A DNA stretch of 64,000 nucleotides, taken from positions 2,418,001 through 2,482,000 of the forward strand of contig JAYKKR010000002.1 in NCBI GenBank assembly GCA_036971615.1, given 5' to 3'. This stretch comes from Amyloporia xantha. Its lineage: Eukaryota; Basidiomycota; Agaricomycetes; Polyporales; Adustoporiaceae. A program made the position numbers and the translations under genes. Position 1 is the first letter of the stretch. Every line of letters begins with the position of its first letter. Of the stretch, positions 36,065 to 47,544 are shown in pieces. Under the pieces are notes generated by a model. It saw nothing but the letters and a program-made list of their open reading frames with translations. It had not been told where the DNA came from and did no database searches.

Positions 36065-36339
36065 GGCCGTATCACTGCGGACAGATGACAATTGGCTTAT
36101 TGTGATCCATGACAGCTTCCTTTTCATACTGAATGGCAATCTCTCACGCCCCTGCCTCCTGATCCCTTATCAACAACGGATCATATCCACGCGATCACCT
36201 TCAGATACTTGGCCGATGCTTATCTCCGACGGATCTTCGCCATGACCTTCCCTCGAGGCGATCACCCGATCCACCATCGACTCCTCAAATTCGCCTTGCA
36301 TTTCGCCTTGGCCTACCAACCCATTCACCCCACGGCGCA
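36065..36339. promoter_or_regulatory. Divergent promoter of KDZ and orf-A (outer element)
   Basis: Inverted copy of 20400-20673. Nothing else is seen in it. Confidence 0.4.
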
Positions 36340-37094
36340 ATGGCTCTCGCCTTGAAGAATCGCGAACAGTCCCTCTCCAGCCTCATCGCTATCAACCGCC
36401 GACTGATCTCATACTATGCCTGGCGCTGCGAGCAGGCGCTAGCGACCATCATGTCTGTCGCCGCCGGTAGAGACAAGGTGGCTGGCTTCGACATCACCTT
36501 GGCGCGGTGGGAGATTGGCCTCCGCATGGAAATGGTAAGCTTCGCCTTCCCCAACGTGTCTGCTCTGACGCTCAGCAGGAAGCCCTTCGCGACTGCCTTG
36601 GCCGCCTCGCCCTCGTCGGCGTCACCGACGTCGAGCTCCCCGACGTCGTCCGCAAGATCAGCGACGCCACCGTCTTTGGGGCCGTCCCACGGATCCACGT
36701 CCTCGAGATACAGCCGTTCACGCCGCTCGCCTCGCCGCCATCCTTGCAGCTACAGAAGCTGCACACGGAAACCGAGCCCGCGTGGTGGACTTGGCCAGAC
36801 GACCCTCCCAGTCACCTTCCAGCATGGTGGAAGTATCCACTGCATGACAGAGTAAGTCGCCACCCCGCTCCCACCTTTTCAACACATTCATTCACATAAA
36901 TTGCATCGATTGCCGCATAGCGTCGCGGAGACACCTATCAAGTCAACTACCGCGATATGAGAGCGGTCAGCCATCGATTGGATGACGTCGAACGCCTGGT
37001 CACCCGCCGCCGAGAGCCGCCATCGCGATGCCGGCGACCTCACAAGGATGTTGGACGCCTTCAAAGAGGTGCTGTTGCCAGATGAGGAGTGAGA
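36340..37094 (+). pseudogene. orf-A, outer-element copy, frame-broken
   Basis: Same three exons as 19645-20399 (36340-36534, 36579-36851, from 36921). Two bases are missing near 37006 in exon 3, which changes the residues after RLVTR and brings a different end. Exons 1 and 2 are intact. Confidence 0.7.
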
Positions 37095-39049
37095 CCGGGT
37101 CTCTGCGCGCCATGTCGTAGGTGGATCTCGCCGTCGTCTGTATGTATTTCTTGTCGCTGCCTTTATGAGCACGAGTGCATGACGTCCCCAGCGTCTCCCA
37201 TTTGTTCAATGGACCTTGTATTTAAGCGGCTGAATCACATTACCATCCAATCATGTGGATGGCGATGCGATTCAGACGGCTTAACTTCGGGGTAGCATTG
37301 ACGAATGGCCGAGCTCGAGGACGCCAGCAAATCATGCTCTTTGGACGTCGCGCCATGTCAAAGGTGGGTGTTTTCAGGTGGCGTATGTATCCGTTTCGTC
37401 TGCGCGGTGAGTGCATAAATGCATGACGTCCTTCTGCGCCAGCCAATTCTTCAATGGCCTTGGTATTCAAGCAGCTGAATCGGATGGCCATCCAACAATG
37501 GTTGGATGGCGATTCGATTCATCCAGGGTAGCATTGAGGAATCATGCAGGTCGAGAACGCCAGCACATCACGCCGGCTGCGCACCATGTGCCTCGCCTGC
37601 GCGCGCCATGCACGGCGCCATCGGATGGCGCATATTGCCGCTGAACGAGGCGGCTTCATCTATGACCTTCGGAGCCACAGGTATGCGGCTCTGAAGAGCA
37701 TAGATGAAGCCGCCTCGTTCAGCGGCAATATGCGCCATCTCCCAACAGTGAGCATGAGCGCGCCATGCACGGCGCCATCGGATGGCGCATATAGCCGCTG
37801 AACGAGGCCCTTTCTTCTATGACCTTCGGAGCCACAGGTAAGCGGCTCTGAAGAGCATAGATGAAGGCGCCCTGTCTGGCGAGCCATAGCGCCATCTCCC
37901 AACAGTGAGCATAAGCGCGCCATGCACGGCGCCATCAGATGGCGCCCGTCGCCGCCGGACAGCGCAACTTCAGTCTGTGGCCCTCAGAGCCACAGGTATG
38001 CGGCTCTGAAGACCATAGATGAAGGCGCCCTGTCAGGCGAGCCATAGCGCCATCTCCCAACAGCGAGCATGAGCGCGCATGCACTTCGCCATCAGATGGC
38101 GCCCGTCGCCGCCGGACAAGGCCCATTTGACTTATGTCCTTCTGAGCCACAGGTATGCGGCTCGGAGGAACATAAGTCAAGTCTTCCTGTCTGGAGTCTG
38201 ACTCATTCATGCAAGGCGCTGTTGGATAAACCCATTAACTCCTTGCTCTCTACGTTCACCAGTGGAATCGAGTTGCCTTCCGCGCCATGAGTACTCCGGA
38301 TGCAGCTGAATTGTCCATCAGCATCAGGGGTACTCTCAAAACGTGGACGGTGATTCGATTCCTCTGGGTGACCCAGGGTAGCAAGGATGAAATGGCCCCG
38401 TCCAACAGCGCCAGCACATCATAACACCTGCGTGCCATACGCCTCACAATGTGGCAGGCAAGGTACGTGGCGCATGGTTGCATAGCGCGTCTGGACATGG
38501 TGGCGCCATGATTCCATAGCGCATGCTGCCGCTGGAGATGGCCATTGGATCTGTGTCCCGCAGAGGGTCCAGACAGCTGGATCCTTTGAAGGACACATAT
38601 CAGATGGCCCAGTCTCTGCGCGTGTCTTGGGTTGGGCGAGAATATGTATTAGATGCTGGTAGGTGGGTAGATCCAGTTCAAATGACCTTAGCGTACATGA
38701 AATATGTATAGCGGTAGAATATAGCGCGATGCTGCCGCTTGAGATGGCCATTGGATCTGTGTCCCACAAAGGGTCCACACAGCTGGATCCTTTGAAGGAC
38801 ACATGTAAGATGGCCCTGTCTCTGCGCGTGTCTTGGGTGGGGTGTATGGAGCCGTCGGAAATGGCCAATCAGTCCTTGCGCTTTGAATTGTAGTCACACC
38901 ACTGACCTGACCACACACGAAACGTCGTGATGAATGACAGATTGCAAAGCCTAATGGATGGCGAGGCATTATTATTATTATACATACAGCATGAGATTTA
39001 TTGAAATGCATATAATTAAAGCGTAGAAAAGGAAACAATAGGGCGGAAT
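37095..39049. repeat. Hairpin-rich noncoding zone (outer element)
   Basis: Inverted relative of 17841-19644 and 1318-2980. Shared-loop hairpins (loop ACAGGTATGC on this strand) lie near 37670, 37840, 37990 and 38150. The CTGAATC/GATTCAG hairpins lie near 37225-37270 and 37465-37520. The number and order of repeat units differ from the other copies. No gene seen. Confidence 0.65.
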
Positions 39050-39899
39050 ATACTACTTCAAGGCGAGAATATACCACGATAATATGGCGCAGTCGGCCGC
39101 GCCGTGTCTACAGGCTATATTATAGCCCTCGGCCGACACTACTTGCAGGCGAGAATATACCACGATAATATGGCGCAGTCGGCCGCGCCGTGTCTACAGG
39201 CTATATTATAGCCCTCGGCCGACACTACTTGCAGGCGAGAATATACCACAGAAATATGGCGCAGTCGGCCGCGCCGTATCTAAAGGCTATATTATAGCCC
39301 TCGGCCGACACTACTTCAAGGCGAGAATATACCACGATAATATGGCGCAGTCGGCCGCGCCGTGTCTACAGGCTATATTATAGCCCTCGGCCGACACTAC
39401 TTGCAGGCGAGAATATACCACAGAAATATGGCGCAGTCGGCCGCGCCGTATCTAAAGGCTATATTATAGCCCTCGGCCGACACTACTTCAAGGCGAGAAT
39501 ATACCACGATAATATGGCGCAGTCGGCCGCGCCGTGTCTACAGGCTATATTATAGCCCTCGGCCGACACTACTTGCAGGCGAGAATATACCACAGAAATA
39601 TGGCGCAGTCGGCCGCGCCGTGTCTACAGGCTATATTATAGCCCTCGGCCGACACTACTTGAAGGCGAGAATATACCGCAGAAATATGGCGCACTCGGCC
39701 GCGCCGTATCTAAAGGCTATATTATAGCCCTCGGCCGACACTACTTCAAGGCGAGAATAGACCACGATAATATGGCGCACTCGGCCGCGCCGTATCTAAA
39801 GGCTATATTATAGCCCTGGGCCGACACTACTTGAAGGCGAGAATATACTACGGAAATATGGCGCACTCGGCCGCGCCGTATCTACAGGCTATATTATAC
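39050..39899 (+). repeat. 86-bp subterminal tandem array (outer element)
   Basis: About ten units, the inverse of those at 16561-17840, with the same palindrome and paired CGGCCG sites. Confidence 0.85.
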
Positions 39900-40027
39900 C
39901 CTCTCGGCCGACCCTGCACTGCAGGCTATAGCGATGGCGTCGGCCGACGTCCGCTCTCCTTACTAAGTAATAAAAATTTCACCCATATCTCTCCCTATAG
40001 AGTAGGCTATAATGACTGAATGGGCTC
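39900..40027 (-). repeat. Terminal inverted repeat, A-side end of the outer element
   Basis: Reads GAGCCCATTCAGTCATTATA inward on the minus strand. It abuts the truncated family 2 orf-G exon at 40028. Confidence 0.8.
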
Positions 40028-41662
40028 GGATCGAAGAGGCGTCTGCAGTAGCAGTGAAATCTGTAAGTCATTGCATCGTCGCGATTGTTTTACGCTCACC
40101 TGCTGGTCTGTAGGTCGTCAGCTGTGGTGTATGCGCGCAGGCCAAAAAGGTGTGCATGGTCGCGACATCACACTTCGGGCGCTGCATGTACTGCGCGCGC
40201 AACAAGGGCAAGTGCTCTCTGGTTCCTCGGCGACCCAACGGCAAGGCGATCACTGGCCACCAGACCGCGACGGACACCGCAAAAGCGTTTCAAGAATACG
40301 CGCAGAAATGCATCCGCGACAAGGTTGCGCCGCCGGCATGGACCGTCTGGGTGAAAGACCTGGGCTTCTTGCACCAGAACAGTGACAACAAGAACATACT
40401 CCCCAACGGCCAGCTATTCGAGGAGTATGAGGCCGAGTTGGCTCAGGCGAAGAAAACCGCCGGCAAACCAACTCGCGGTGCGGTGAAGAAGACGCGGCCA
40501 AAACGAGACAGTCGCCTTGAGCGCACCTCACCGCCGCTCGACATCGACGCCGAGGACCCAGTAGAGCCAGTTGCAGGGCCCAGCCGCGCGAAGAAGCCCA
40601 AGACCGCGCCATCTCGCCGTGACCCCACACCGCCCGCCTACGTCTACCTCAAGGACCAGGAGAACCAGTGGGAGCATCACCAACTCGAAAGGTTCGACGA
40701 GCCGCAGCAAAGTCCCATTGCGCGCGAAGAGGAGGACCGCGGTCTTGCGGAGACCAACCAGGAGGCCCATCGCGCGCGAGACACACTCCGAGGCCTCCCA
40801 CGAGCAGCTCGCCAAGGACCAAACGGAGACCGCGCAGCTGAAGGAGACGGTCGTGGCCTTGCAAGAAAAGGTCGCCATGCTCGAGGACATCGCGAGGAGG
40901 CATGAGGCTGCCATAGTGCCCCTGGAGAAGATGGAAGACACGGTCACCGAAGTTGCCGTGCAGCTCAGGGACTTCCTCATGGAGAAGGTCCAAACATCGT
41001 TTGGAGACTATGAGGAGGATGTCGCGAGCTTGACGGAGCGCTTGGCGGCAGTGGAGGTTGCGGGGGCACGGGCGAGGCGCGTGTCCTGCTCGAGAGCTTG
41101 ACCGAGCGCATGGGTGCGGTCGAGGTTGCTGGGAGCGCTATCGAGGCGCGCGTCTTGCAGGTGGAGGAGCAACAGGAGAACATGGAAGAGTCCATGGAGA
41201 ATCTCGACACGCGCGTCGAGACGGTAAGTGCGCAGGTCAACGCACTGAACAGCGCGGTCGCCTCCATCGAGCCCGAGCACCTCCAAGCGTCAATCATCAA
41301 CCTTCGCGAGGAGTTCAAGAAGGTGCAGCAGTCCCTCAACGCATCGAGCATGCAAGCCTCGCTGGACACCATCTCTGCGCAGATTGACGGGTACGCGGGG
41401 CAGATGGAGGGCATCCGCAAGCAAGTCCTGGACCTCAGCGCTCGACGGGCCTATGTGCCAGAGCCCTTGTTCCAAAGCGCGGCCGCGCGCGACTTCTACC
41501 GCCGCCCTCGCGAGCAAAATCAGCCAGGACAGTGTTCAAACACGGGATCCAAGCACGACCGCGGTGACGCGAGTTTCAATCCAGGCCGCGGATGTTCACA
41601 AAATTGCGACTGGTGGAGAACAGCAGGGGGAGGACTCACAGCGCGGCACATCGTCCGCATAG
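40028..41662 (+). pseudogene. orf-G, family 2 copy 1, 5'-truncated and frame-broken
   Basis: The first exon remnant reads EEASAVAVKS, then an intron, then VVSCGVCAQAKKVC ... CMYC ... C with the same C-x2-C-x6-C-x9-C-x2-C-x6-C spacing. The N-terminal domain and linker are missing because the family 1 terminus at 40027 cuts the gene. After a Lys/Pro-rich stretch (LPNGQLFEEYEAEL) the coiled-coil half continues in other frames (changes near 40770, 41090 and 41500). It includes FKKVQQSLNASSMQASLD and AQIDGYAGQMEGI. The likely end is near 41662. Confidence 0.75.
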
Positions 41663-42052
41663 ATTTCTTTTTACGACGAATATTTAGATGTACATACCAT
41701 AGTCTCGCGAGCGCATGGGACTTCAACAGTCCCAAAAACTACTATATAAATGATTATAATTCCAGTCCAATTTCTGCGCGCGACTCAAGTTGTGAAAGAG
41801 TGGAGCAATAGTCTCTGATTAACACAAGTCTGTACAGGTCTGGAATTACAATGCATTAGATTGCCCATTAGGTGGAACATCACAAATAAGACAGCAGACG
41901 CCACAAGCAATACTTATCGGGTGCCTTCTAAGATATCTGGTCAAAACTCGTCCGCGACTCAACAATCGCCACTAAATAACCGCGACTCAGCAACTGACAC
42001 TGGACAACCGCGACTGCGTGACGCGCCGCGCCTTGCATGGGTATCACAGGCC
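41663..42052. other. Noncoding gap between convergent orf-G and orf-E
   Basis: No gene seen. It holds a hairpin GGGACTTCAACAGTCCC (about 41717-41733) that recurs, inverted, after the second orf-G (about 54345-54361), and several CCGCGACT words near 41953, 41981 and 42009. It is probably 3' untranslated and terminator sequence. Confidence 0.4.
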
Positions 42053-45000
42053 TCATCTTCTTCTTTGTCCATGGCCACGTTTGGCCACTTTCCTAGGACG
42101 AGGATTATCATCTTCCTCTGAATCTTTCTCCTCGTCCTCCTCATCCTCCTCCTCGAGAGCGGGCAAAGCAGGCATTCTGCCCCCGGCACCGCGACCGCGA
42201 CCTCTCGCGCGGCCGGTGGCGCGAACCGTAGCACGCGCGTGCTTGCGCGGGCACGCGCTTGGCAGGACTTGCATTGGATTTCACCTGACCGTCTTGGCTA
42301 TCTGGCCTTGCATCACCTTTCCCAGTCTTATCCTGTTTCCGCGTCGTTGCGCGTGTCGCACGCGGCTGTCCTATCGCATCTGACACGGATCCTCCTGTAG
42401 GCGCTTGAAGCATGGCCTGCTTTTCTTTCTGCGCCTTGGCCCTCGTCCATGCGCCGGGAGCAGGTCGCGAAGGTGACCCATCCTCGTCGGATTTGGTACT
42501 GTCCTTGTCGCTTGAACCGTGAGTTCTATCAACATACATGGATGACGGGCCAGCAGTATTCTCGTGGCTGGCCCCTTGATATCGCGGTCGCGGCTGAGGA
42601 CGCGCGGGCCGCGCCACACTTGGCCCCGCGACAGCTGTACGCCACTCCATTCCTCCCAGCGCGGGCGGTGCAGTTTGGGTGGTGGGCTTTATGGTTGCCG
42701 CGACAGGCGGCTGGCTCCCAAGACGGTCTCGCACTTTGTTAAGCAAGGCGAGCCGCGCTTCTCCAGGGCCCTGAGCTGCAGTCCGCTTGGTCGGAACCAT
42801 GGCATTGGAGTCTGCATTCAGTTGCCCACCTGCCCCTGGCACCGCTGCTTCTTGAGGGGTCGCGAAGGGCCCGCCTGCGCGAGGGCCACGCGCGCCCGCT
42901 TGTCCTCAATGGCTTTCTCCTTCATGGCTTGACGATCCAAATTGATCCGCGCGATGTGGTCGACAGCCTTTTGTTTTGTTTGCTTATCCATCTCTTGCTC
43001 TTTCAACGCGCGGGACGCGACCTTCTTCTGGTGTGCAGCAGCGCGCTCCTTTTTGGCCGCCTCTCGCGCTAATCCCTCCGCCCATGCCCGGTCGTCTTCG
43101 GCCTCCCTTTGTAACCTTTCCTTCTCTTTCATTATAGCCAGTTCCTCCCGCTCTGTCCCGCTCTGGTTGTCCTTTTTATTCGAGGCACGGGCCTCCTGAA
43201 TCCCTTGCGCGTTGTCCGGATCTACACGCGCGAGCTGTTTCTTCGCAACAGGTGGAGGTTTTGCTCGAACGGCAGCCTTGGCCGTCTCTTTCGACTTCTT
43301 CATAGCATCTAGCGCCCTCTGTGTCGCTGCTAGGTGTTCATTGAGCTGTCTCAACTTGGAATCGTCATCGGCATCTTCGAGGCTGCCTTCCCCTTGATCG
43401 CGGTCTCCAGGACTGTCGCGCGGAGAAGGACTGTCGCGCGTCCTCGCGACCCAACTTTCCTTCATGGTGAAGGTGCTCGCGCTGTGTGGAGGATCCCGCG
43501 GTAGGCTCTTCAGTAGCTCCTGAATCTGTGAACCTTGCATCCTGAGATTTGCCACCTTTGTCACCGCTCGAAATGTTAGGTGATGGCGGTTGCACCGTAT
43601 TGGACCGCGATGATTCTCCACCAGTGGTGAGCGTGTGTGCCGCGGGCAGGGCAGCTGCCTGCGCCTCCGACTCCCTCATTACGTCACAGAGGAGCCTCAG
43701 CATTGGGTCGATTCGATTGACCACGTCCATAAAGTCGATCTGTGTGCCGACGACATGTGCAGGAATGCCTGACTGTGCGGCGTCCTCCTCTTCCTCCCAC
43801 CCAAATTGAACAACGTCAAACTCGCGCGTGATTAGTCCCGCGATGAGAATGAACTGCTCAATGATCGCTGTACCCGGCGCTATCGCGCGGGAGGTTACCT
43901 TCTTCATCCAGATAAGGTGCATCATCCATCCATTGGAGGATCTCGTCGAGCCCATTCGGATCACTGTGCACATGCGGCGGGAGGTATCTTTCCGTATACT
44001 CCCAAGACGTCCAGCCCTGTTGGCACAGTGGCTGGGGAACAGGTTTAGTGCCGCGCTGCAGATTCAGGGTTAGTCGCGGTATGATATGAGACCGCGCGCC
44101 ACTCACCATAAAGTTCTGCAAATTGTGAACCACTTCAAAATAGACCTCGCCCGTTCCAATTGCCATGAGGAACTTGTCTCGACGTGTCCGCGATTTCAAA
44201 GCCCAGTTTGTTGGCTTCTCGCAAATGAGTAGGGGGTCATTCTCATCACCGGAGGCATCGTCGCTCTCGTCTCCAAAGTCGCGATCAACCTCATCATCTT
44301 CAGAGTCATCATCACGACCGCGTCCGGGGACTGCGCGGGCAGGGCGCTTTCCTCGCGCCTTCTTGCTCGCCTTCCCTTTGTTCTTTTATGCTTTCGCGCG
44401 GGCTTCTTCCGCTCCTCGATATAGGCCTCGCTGTATTCGGCCCGCGCCATTATCGCATCGCCGGCATCATCGCGCTTGACCATATACGCCTTGAACCGGA
44501 AGGGAGAGTGGCCGCCGTTGGTTACTTGTCGGTCGCGCCAGTATTGTAGCAAGCTCCTGAGGGGTCCATCCGTCATGTGCGAAGGATCGCGCAGACCCAT
44601 CCCGTCCGGCGTCATTTCGTCTTCGAAATAAAGCGACGGATTCTGCGTGATATGGGTCCACGGCGCGCGGGCTTTTGCGTTGCCGGTCGCGGCCTCTGCC
44701 AAAACGTTAGAGACCACGTGTGCAAGCGGAAATACGAGCTCACGAAATGAATGTTCAGGAACTCGCGGAGCATGGCTTTCAAGTCGTCCAGCTTCTCGCG
44801 GCCTTCATCTGCCTTTGGCACTGGAATCAGCGGAAGGCCTTCCGCATCCACGTCCATGGCTTCCCTTATTCGCACCTTCCTCATGGCTGCACTTTGTGAC
44901 TGATCTGCTACCACTCCATCCAGGAACACATTGCGACTGTATAATCCGAATTGGGTTTGTGTGTCTTCATCCCAGTTAGGCATGTCTGTGAATGGGGGTG

Positions 45001-45759
45001 CCCCTTCTAAATCTTTATTGTAATCGTGCCTGTTATGCATGTCAGTATTAAATTGTCGCGCCAAAGTACAACCTCACGTATCCACCAAGATTTCCTCAGG
45101 TCCCACTTGAACCGCGGAAAACGCGACCATTCGTACACCGTAGTCACAATAGATTTGAGTCGTAAATGCTTTGAGGCGCTGCACCAGTTTCCTTTGAATG
45201 ACTCTATACAACTTTTAGCTCGACGCGCGCGACCGAAACGGAGAGGCACATACTTCCGCGACGGCAAGCTTGCAGGCCGCTTGGCCTCAGACGGGGCATT
45301 CGCCCTCGCGATATATCCAGCTTGCTCATCTGCGCTGAGTGCCTTCCAAAGCCGAGCTTGCGCGGCTGGCCACGCGCCGATATTCTTGTTGCCTATACCG
45401 TCTCCATTCGTGATCTCCTTCGAAGCCGCCTTAACGAGTTCTCTGTTCTCAAGCCCGAATTGCTCAGGGCCTGATCTTTTCCGCCCCCATCTCATTGGCT
45501 TCTTTCGCCCGCTGCCTCGAGCACCGTTGCGAAACCATGCCGAGAGTTGCTACCCTATTGTCAGCCTTCGTTGCGCAGAGAATTGCAGCCAACATACACG
45601 TCGTAAGCCACCTTTGTCCTGCTTTGCAAGAGTCGCATGCTCTCCCTGTAATTTTATCAAGGTCGTGTCGATGATGTTTTTGCGCGCGTTCCTGTCCACA
45701 GGCTTGAAAAGCTCGAGCTCATCACCTAAAGAGCTGGTGTATATGCCTTTAAGACTCAT
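42053..45759 (-). pseudogene. orf-E, family 2: HMG-like/proline-rich protein, frame-broken
   Basis: Exon 1 is MSLKGIYTSSLGDELEL to KGGLRR. Exon 2 (QLSAWFRNGARG) leads into an HMG-box-like part (EQFGLENRELV ... LWKALSADEQAGYIARA). Next comes a HDYNKDLEGAPPF exon, then FRFKAYMVKRDD, a Lys-rich and acidic region, NWALKSRTRRDKFLM, LDEILQWMDDAPYLDEEG and a long Lys/Glu/Ala-rich charged region in place of the family 1 proline-rich part. The end is acidic, then RGHGQRRR. Frame breaks lie near 44375 (-1, at the heptamer AAAGGGA) and near 43870. Homology with family 1 is clear by segment order. Confidence 0.6.
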
Positions 45760-46209
45760 ACTGTTCGTTTTATGCTTTGTCGCGTGAGCAGATGAGTGTT
45801 GAAATTTAGTGACAAGTTCCTGTTGTGGAATTGGAAGCGCTTTGCCAGGCGCTCCTCAACTCACGAACCGCGACCAGTCCCAAAGCGGATTGCAGTTTCA
45901 TGTCGACTGACCGCGACAGTCACATCCAACTGCGGGGCCTAATATCATTGCGCTATGATTGGTCACCGAATCGCTGAGTTCCGGACATCCGCGCCGGGTC
46001 CAATATGAGATCTAAACAGGGATGTGGTCGTCATGAGGACATACATGCTGGAACCGCGTGGTCCCGATGTCCTAGTTGTTCTGCGAACTTGGGCGGGGAC
46101 GCTACAAAGCTTGCGCGCGATATCACGCACGGAAGGAATTTGGGTGAGCATCGAGACACAACCGCGACCGGTGTCCTGAAGGTCCGCGAGCAGTTTACAG
46201 TTAGCAAAC
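45760..46209. promoter_or_regulatory. Divergent promoter of orf-E and TET (family 2)
   Basis: A 450-bp head-to-head gap, matching the 450 bp in family 1. Several CCGCGAC and TCGCG words occur. No gene seen. Confidence 0.45.
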
Positions 46210-47464
46210 ATGGATTTGACGGACGAGCTTGCGGCTTTCATGCAAGTCATGTTCCGTAGAAGACTGCACCTGCTGAGACACGATGTCGGTGTGGCACCGC
46301 CACCTCCTGTGGCGTTGAATATTAGCACGTATCTTGTCGGCGAATGCAGCGCGATTGCCGACCAACTGGCGCGCGCATTCCTTCATCGTGGTTTCGTAAC
46401 AATTCTGCTTCGGAGTGTAAATCTTTGCTCATGTCTGGCCAGTTCGCATCCCTTGGGATGTTGACAGATACTCGGATGCTTTAGGGTTGCAAGCGAACGG
46501 CCAGAACGCCAAGCTGGAAGACGCGTTGAAAGCAAAGTGGGCGCGCATACTTCCAGACAAGGTTATGTGTATTAACCAGCCGTCGATTCTGACCGACGCG
46601 CATGACCGCATCATCGGTTGGTTCCTTCCCGCTTTATTATCACCGCAACGTCAGGTATTCACTTGGTAGACCTCTTGTGTGGATACACTAAACTGACACA
46701 TCGAGGTCAGAGTGAAATGGACATCGCGACAGGAGTTCTAACTCAGCAGCTCAGGCATAGTGGGCCGCGAGCAAATGCCAAGGGTTGGCGTCAGATGGGA
46801 AGTCTTTTCCGCGACCCAGCCACATGTTCAATACCACCAGGATGTGTGAATATATCCCGGCATGGTATCAGCAGGGTCATGTAGTGAGTTGATGATGTCT
46901 GCCAGGAGGAAATAATGGAATAAACATTATTTGCAGGGGCCTCCACATGCGCTCAATGCATCCGCGAGTCTGCAAGGCGCCAACTTGGTGAGCGGGCGGC
47001 AATGGATGGCTGCGATCGCGGAGACTTCCGCTATCCTATCTGCGGTCCTAGCAGTAGTTCATCCCGCATTATACGCGGCGGGTCGCGAAACCATGCGTAG
47101 ATTGATGCAGGACCCATCGTTGAGGGACAGCATGCAGGGATGGGCGACACCGTTCAACGCGGTCCAGATAATATCCAACCGCGAGACACCGCGCCATCGC
47201 GACAGCAACTCGAGGAAGCCGTGGTATGACCTCCTCGCGACATTCGGCTCCTACCGCGACCTCCATTTCGAGATGGACGGACCTGGACTGACAGTCCATT
47301 ACCCACCGGGATCTGTGATTGCGCTATGTGGCAAGGTGCTGCGGCATGCTGTTCCGCCGTGTCAAGGGGATCGTGTATGTTATGCATATTTCATGCGAGA
47401 CGCTATCCACACCGCAATGGGAGTGGCTGCACCTCATTGGATGGAAACATCGTACTACAAATAG
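46210..47464 (+). CDS. TET/JBP-family dioxygenase, family 2
   Basis: Exon 1 starts MDLTDELAAFMQVMF. Exon 2 includes IPWDVDRYSDALG and DAHDRIIGWFLPALL, exon 3 FRDPATCSIPPG, and the catalytic exon starts near 46937. The Fe(II) motif H-x-D is in RETPRHRDSNSRKPW, the distal His in VLRHAV, and DRVCYAYF follows. The exon layout is the same as family 1. I saw no frame break within the exons, though I did not check every junction. It likely oxidises 5-methylcytosine. It converges with KDZ (80 bp between stops) and diverges from orf-E. Protein divergence from family 1 is substantial, while all catalytic residues are kept. Confidence 0.82.
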
Positions 47465-47544
47465 AGTATAAATTGGGCCGTTAGGGGATGTCACAGTGCC
47501 AATGTAAACTCTTACTTCGGGAATAAAACCAGCGTGATACATTA

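Larger units (their letters stand above)
35002..40027 (-). mobile_element. Family 1 KDZ element in reverse orientation, A-side part
   Basis: Inverted copy of 16433-21731: KDZ 5' part, orf-A, hairpin zone, array and A-side terminus ending AATGGGCTC at 40027. It is the second half of the outer element whose first half is 2981-16432. The flank after 40027 is the family 2 orf-G gene (GGATCGA...), which does not match the flank at 2974-2980. Confidence 0.85.

Noticed and set aside
506..40034. Single macro-transposon 513-40027 with matched GAGCCCATT tips.
   Set aside because: The flanks ATTGCCC (506-512) and GGATCGA (40028-40034) do not match, and the DNA on the two sides is unrelated (Gag against orf-G).
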